From Streptomyces sp. CB02261 (GTDB taxonomy: Bacteria > Actinomycetota > Actinomycetes > Streptomycetales > Streptomycetaceae): a stretch of 64,000 nt of DNA. The notes under the pieces are model-generated. The model saw only the letters and a list, made by a program, of their open reading frames with translations, ran no database searches and was not told where the DNA came from. Made by a program: the position numbers and the translations under genes. Shown here one piece after another: positions 62,209 through 64,000 of this stretch. Each line of letters begins with the position of its first letter. Positions within the stretch are counted from its first letter, which is position 1. Location: contig NZ_LIVX01000004.1 in NCBI RefSeq assembly GCF_001905665.1, positions 399,019-463,018 of the forward strand, written 5' to 3'.

Positions 62209-62323
62209 TCACCCGTCGACAGCGCCCGGGGTTCGCCCCGCCCGCACCATCTCCACCACCGCCGCCGGCCGGCACCTCCGCGGTCGCCGTTTGTCCTGGC
62301 GCGTGCCATGAAGGGTTGACGCA

Positions 62324-64000
62324 ATGACGCCGAACGCCGTCTCCAAGGGCTCCCGGACATCTCCCCCGAGCCGGCGGGGCTTCCTCGCCTCCACCGCCGT
62401 CGCCGCCGCGGCGGTCGCGGGCGGCGCACCGCTGCTCACGGCCTGCGGCGGCGGAACGGACAACGGGAAGAAGGACGGCACCACCAGCGGCAAGGACGCG
62501 GCGAAGCTCCTCCCCGCCTTCGTCCCCAGCACCGTCGTCGCCCCCGACATCGCCCCGAAGAACGGCTCGGCGGCCGGCTTCACCCGCGCCCTGCCGAGCG
62601 CCCAGCTCAAGGCCTCCGTCGCCGCCAAGCGGGGCAAGGGCGGCGCCGTCACCATCATGGCCCCCTTCTGGGGACCCCCGCCCGCCCCCGGCAACCCGTA
62701 CTACGCGGCCATGAACGAGGCCATCGGCGTCCGGGCGACCTGGCAGAACCAGGACGGGAACGTCTACGACCAGAAGCTCGGCGCCGTCCTCGCCTCCAGC
62801 GAGATCCCCGACGTGGTCGTCGTCCCCGGCTGGAACCTCGGCGGCAAGATCCCCAGCGCCATCGACGCCAAGTTCGAGGACCTCGGCCCGTACCTCTCCG
62901 GCGACAAGGTCAAGGCCTACCCCAACCTCGCGGCGATCCCCACCGACGCCTGGCAGCGCTCCCTGTTCGGCGGCAAGCTGCGCGGCCTGCCCATGCCGGC
63001 CTCCTACGTCACCAACATCGCGCCCTTCTACCGCAAGGACCTCTTCGAGGCGAAGGGCTGGCAACTCCCGCGGAGCGCCGACGAGTTCCTGGCCCTCGCC
63101 AAGGAGATCACCAGCGCCAGGGCCAAGGTGTGGGCCTGCGGGGACATGACCTGGACGGCGTACAACATGTTCGGCGTGCTGTCCGGCAGCGACAAGGCGC
63201 TCGGCTGGCACCTGGTCGACGGCAAGATGATCAACCGTATCGAGACCCCCGAGTACCTCGAAGCCCTGGAGTGGACCCGCAAGCTCTACGACGCCGGGGT
63301 CGTCCACCCCGACGAGAAGACCCAGAACCAGGGGGACACCGGCAACCGCTTCACCGCCGGCCAGTGTCTGATCTACAACAACGACCTCTCCCACTGGTAC
63401 GCCAAGTCCTCCGAACAGGCTGCGCAGAACCCGTCGTTCGCCATGGGCGCGATGGACATCCCCGGCCACGCGGGCGGGCTGCCGAAGCTGTGGGCCACCA
63501 ACCCGGCCAACATCTGGGCGTTCGTCAGGAAGGGCAGCTCCAAGGCGGTGATCGAGGACGTCCTCGCCATCGCCGACTTCACCGCCGCCCCTTACGGCAC
63601 CAAGGAGCGGATGCTCACCGACTACGGCGTCGAGGGCGTCCACCACACCGTCGAGGACGGCTTGCCGGTCAAGACCGACCAGGGGAACCAGGAGGTCAGC
63701 AGCTCCTGGATGTTCGTCGCGAGCCCCGCCCCCTACATCGCCCACCCCGACACCCCCGACGTCACCCGGGCCATGATCGAGTGGCAGCAGCGCATGGGCG
63801 CCGTCACCTCCAAGTCCTCCTTCTACGGCATGACCGTCACCGAGCCGTCCCGGTGGACCGGACTCATGAACGACTTCGAGCAGCTGGAGAAGGACGTCGT
63901 CCGCGGCCGCAAGAAGGTCTCCGACATGCAGCAGGCCGTCTCCGAGTGGAAGACGAAGGGCGGCGACCAGCTCCGCGACTGGTACCGCAAGCTCCTCGAC
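62324..64000 (+). CDS. Tat-exported sugar-binding lipoprotein (3' end outside window)
   Basis: 559 codons are open to the window end with no stop. The N-terminus has a twin-arginine motif (SRRGFLAST, Arg17-Arg18) and lipobox LLTAC (Cys41), then a Gly/Lys/Thr linker. A large extracellular solute-binding protein follows (VTIMAPFWGPPPAPGNPYYAAMNEAIG, PASYVTNIAPFYRKDLFEAKGW, GNRFTAGQCLIYNNDLSHW). The long size matches the LipO/LplA-type binding proteins for complex oligosaccharides; permease genes would be expected just downstream. Two LacI-type palindromes upstream predict carbohydrate-responsive repression. The ribosome site is weak (AAGGG about 9 nt before). Confidence 0.88.
   Translation, partial: MTPNAVSKGSRTSPPSRRGFLASTAVAAAAVAGGAPLLTACGGGTDNGKKDGTTSGKDAAKLLPAFVPSTVVAPDIAPKNGSAAGFTRALPSAQLKASVAAKRGKGGAVTIMAPFWGPPPAPGNPYYAAMNEAIGVRATWQNQDGNVYDQKLGAVLASSEIPDVVVVPGWNLGGKIPSAIDAKFEDLGPYLSGDKVKAYPNLAAIPTDAWQRSLFGGKLRGLPMPASYVTNIAPFYRKDLFEAKGWQLPRSADEFLALAKEITSARAKVWACGDMTWTAYNMFGVLSGSDKALGWHLVDGKMINRIETPEYLEALEWTRKLYDAGVVHPDEKTQNQGDTGNRFTAGQCLIYNNDLSHWYAKSSEQAAQNPSFAMGAMDIPGHAGGLPKLWATNPANIWAFVRKGSSKAVIEDVLAIADFTAAPYGTKERMLTDYGVEGVHHTVEDGLPVKTDQGNQEVSSSWMFVASPAPYIAHPDTPDVTRAMIEWQQRMGAVTSKSSFYGMTVTEPSRWTGLMNDFEQLEKDVVRGRKKVSDMQQAVSEWKTKGGDQLRDWYRKLLD

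Larger units (their letters stand above)
61791..62323. other. Non-coding stretch and promoter region of the 62324 gene
   Basis: No convincing gene is seen. A 30-bp imperfect tandem duplication (61835-61861 and 61865-61892, beginning CCGCACGGA) is present, followed by two LacI-type palindromes at 62023 and 62194. The last 120 nt are less GC-rich in places (GTTCACTTAACC) and likely contain the promoter. Confidence 0.6.

Overview
The window looks like a Streptomyces (or close streptomycete) chromosome. It has very high GC with almost exclusively G/C third codon positions. Its cistrons are tightly coupled through ATGA/GTGA overlaps, and it carries Tat and lipoprotein signals, ECF sigma factors, and CebR-type TGGGAGCGCTCCCA operators typical of streptomycetes. 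No tRNA, rRNA, CRISPR array, phage or IS element was seen.

Layout. (1) 2-7854: the 3' part of a rightward mce operon (mceB, partial, to mceF) followed by four Mce-associated membrane proteins that look like a duplicated pair (A-B-A'-B'). (2) 8004-11003: a bacterial nitric oxide synthase oxygenase, a small ABM-like protein, and a divergent imine-reductase-like/HxlR regulator pair. (3) 11150-16115: the methylmalonyl-CoA mutase operon mutA-mutB-meaB. (4) 16271-20181: a small unknown gene, a methyltransferase, two secreted or surface proteins sharing a C-terminal domain, and a DUF2470 gene behind a near-consensus DmdR/IdeR iron box. (5) 20306-27414: an MMPL exporter, an HD hydrolase-ECF sigma-CU044_5270 operon, a glycerophosphodiesterase, an IclR regulator and a small secreted protein. 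(6) 27479-41245: a cellulose/cellobiose regulon: cebR, cebEFG and a GH1 beta-glucosidase, plus secreted GH5, GH6 and GH48 cellulases each with a CBM2. Three perfect CebR boxes lie in the controlling intergenic regions. (7) 41440-46901: a LacI regulator overlapping an ECF sigma factor gene, a PadR regulator with a membrane partner, and a carboxylesterase frameshifted near its C-terminus. (8) 46951-60564: a unidirectional (leftward) pectin-type utilisation locus of 13 genes. It holds a GntR regulator, a DHDPS-family aldolase/dehydratase, an IlvD-type dehydratase, two ABC permeases, a Gfo/Idh oxidoreductase, a DUF6807 (PmoA) protein, a GH43 enzyme, a sugar-binding lipoprotein, a rhamnogalacturonan acetylesterase, a pectate lyase and a pectinesterase. 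(9) 60739-64000: a PNPOx-family protein, a decayed MFS transporter remnant full of GC-rich repeats, and the start of a Tat-exported sugar-binding lipoprotein behind two LacI-type palindromes.

How the parts work together. The secreted CBM2 cellulases (GH48 and GH6 exo-type, GH5 endo-type) release cellobiose and cello-oligomers. CebE captures these, CebFG import them (the ATPase, presumably MsiK, is encoded elsewhere), and the GH1 enzyme hydrolyses them. CebR represses the system through its boxes. The pectin locus has the same logic: secreted esterases and lyase, ABC import, then intracellular hydrolysis and a dehydratase/aldolase route. A palindrome with core GAAGCGCTTC sits before its permease operon and twice before the binding-protein gene at 62324, suggesting one LacI-family regulator links these two transport units. 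The window therefore describes an organism equipped for plant cell-wall decay. The least-understood and most interesting parts are the DUF6807/oxidoreductase/GH43 module, the duplicated Mce-associated pairs, and the iron-box-controlled DUF2470 gene.
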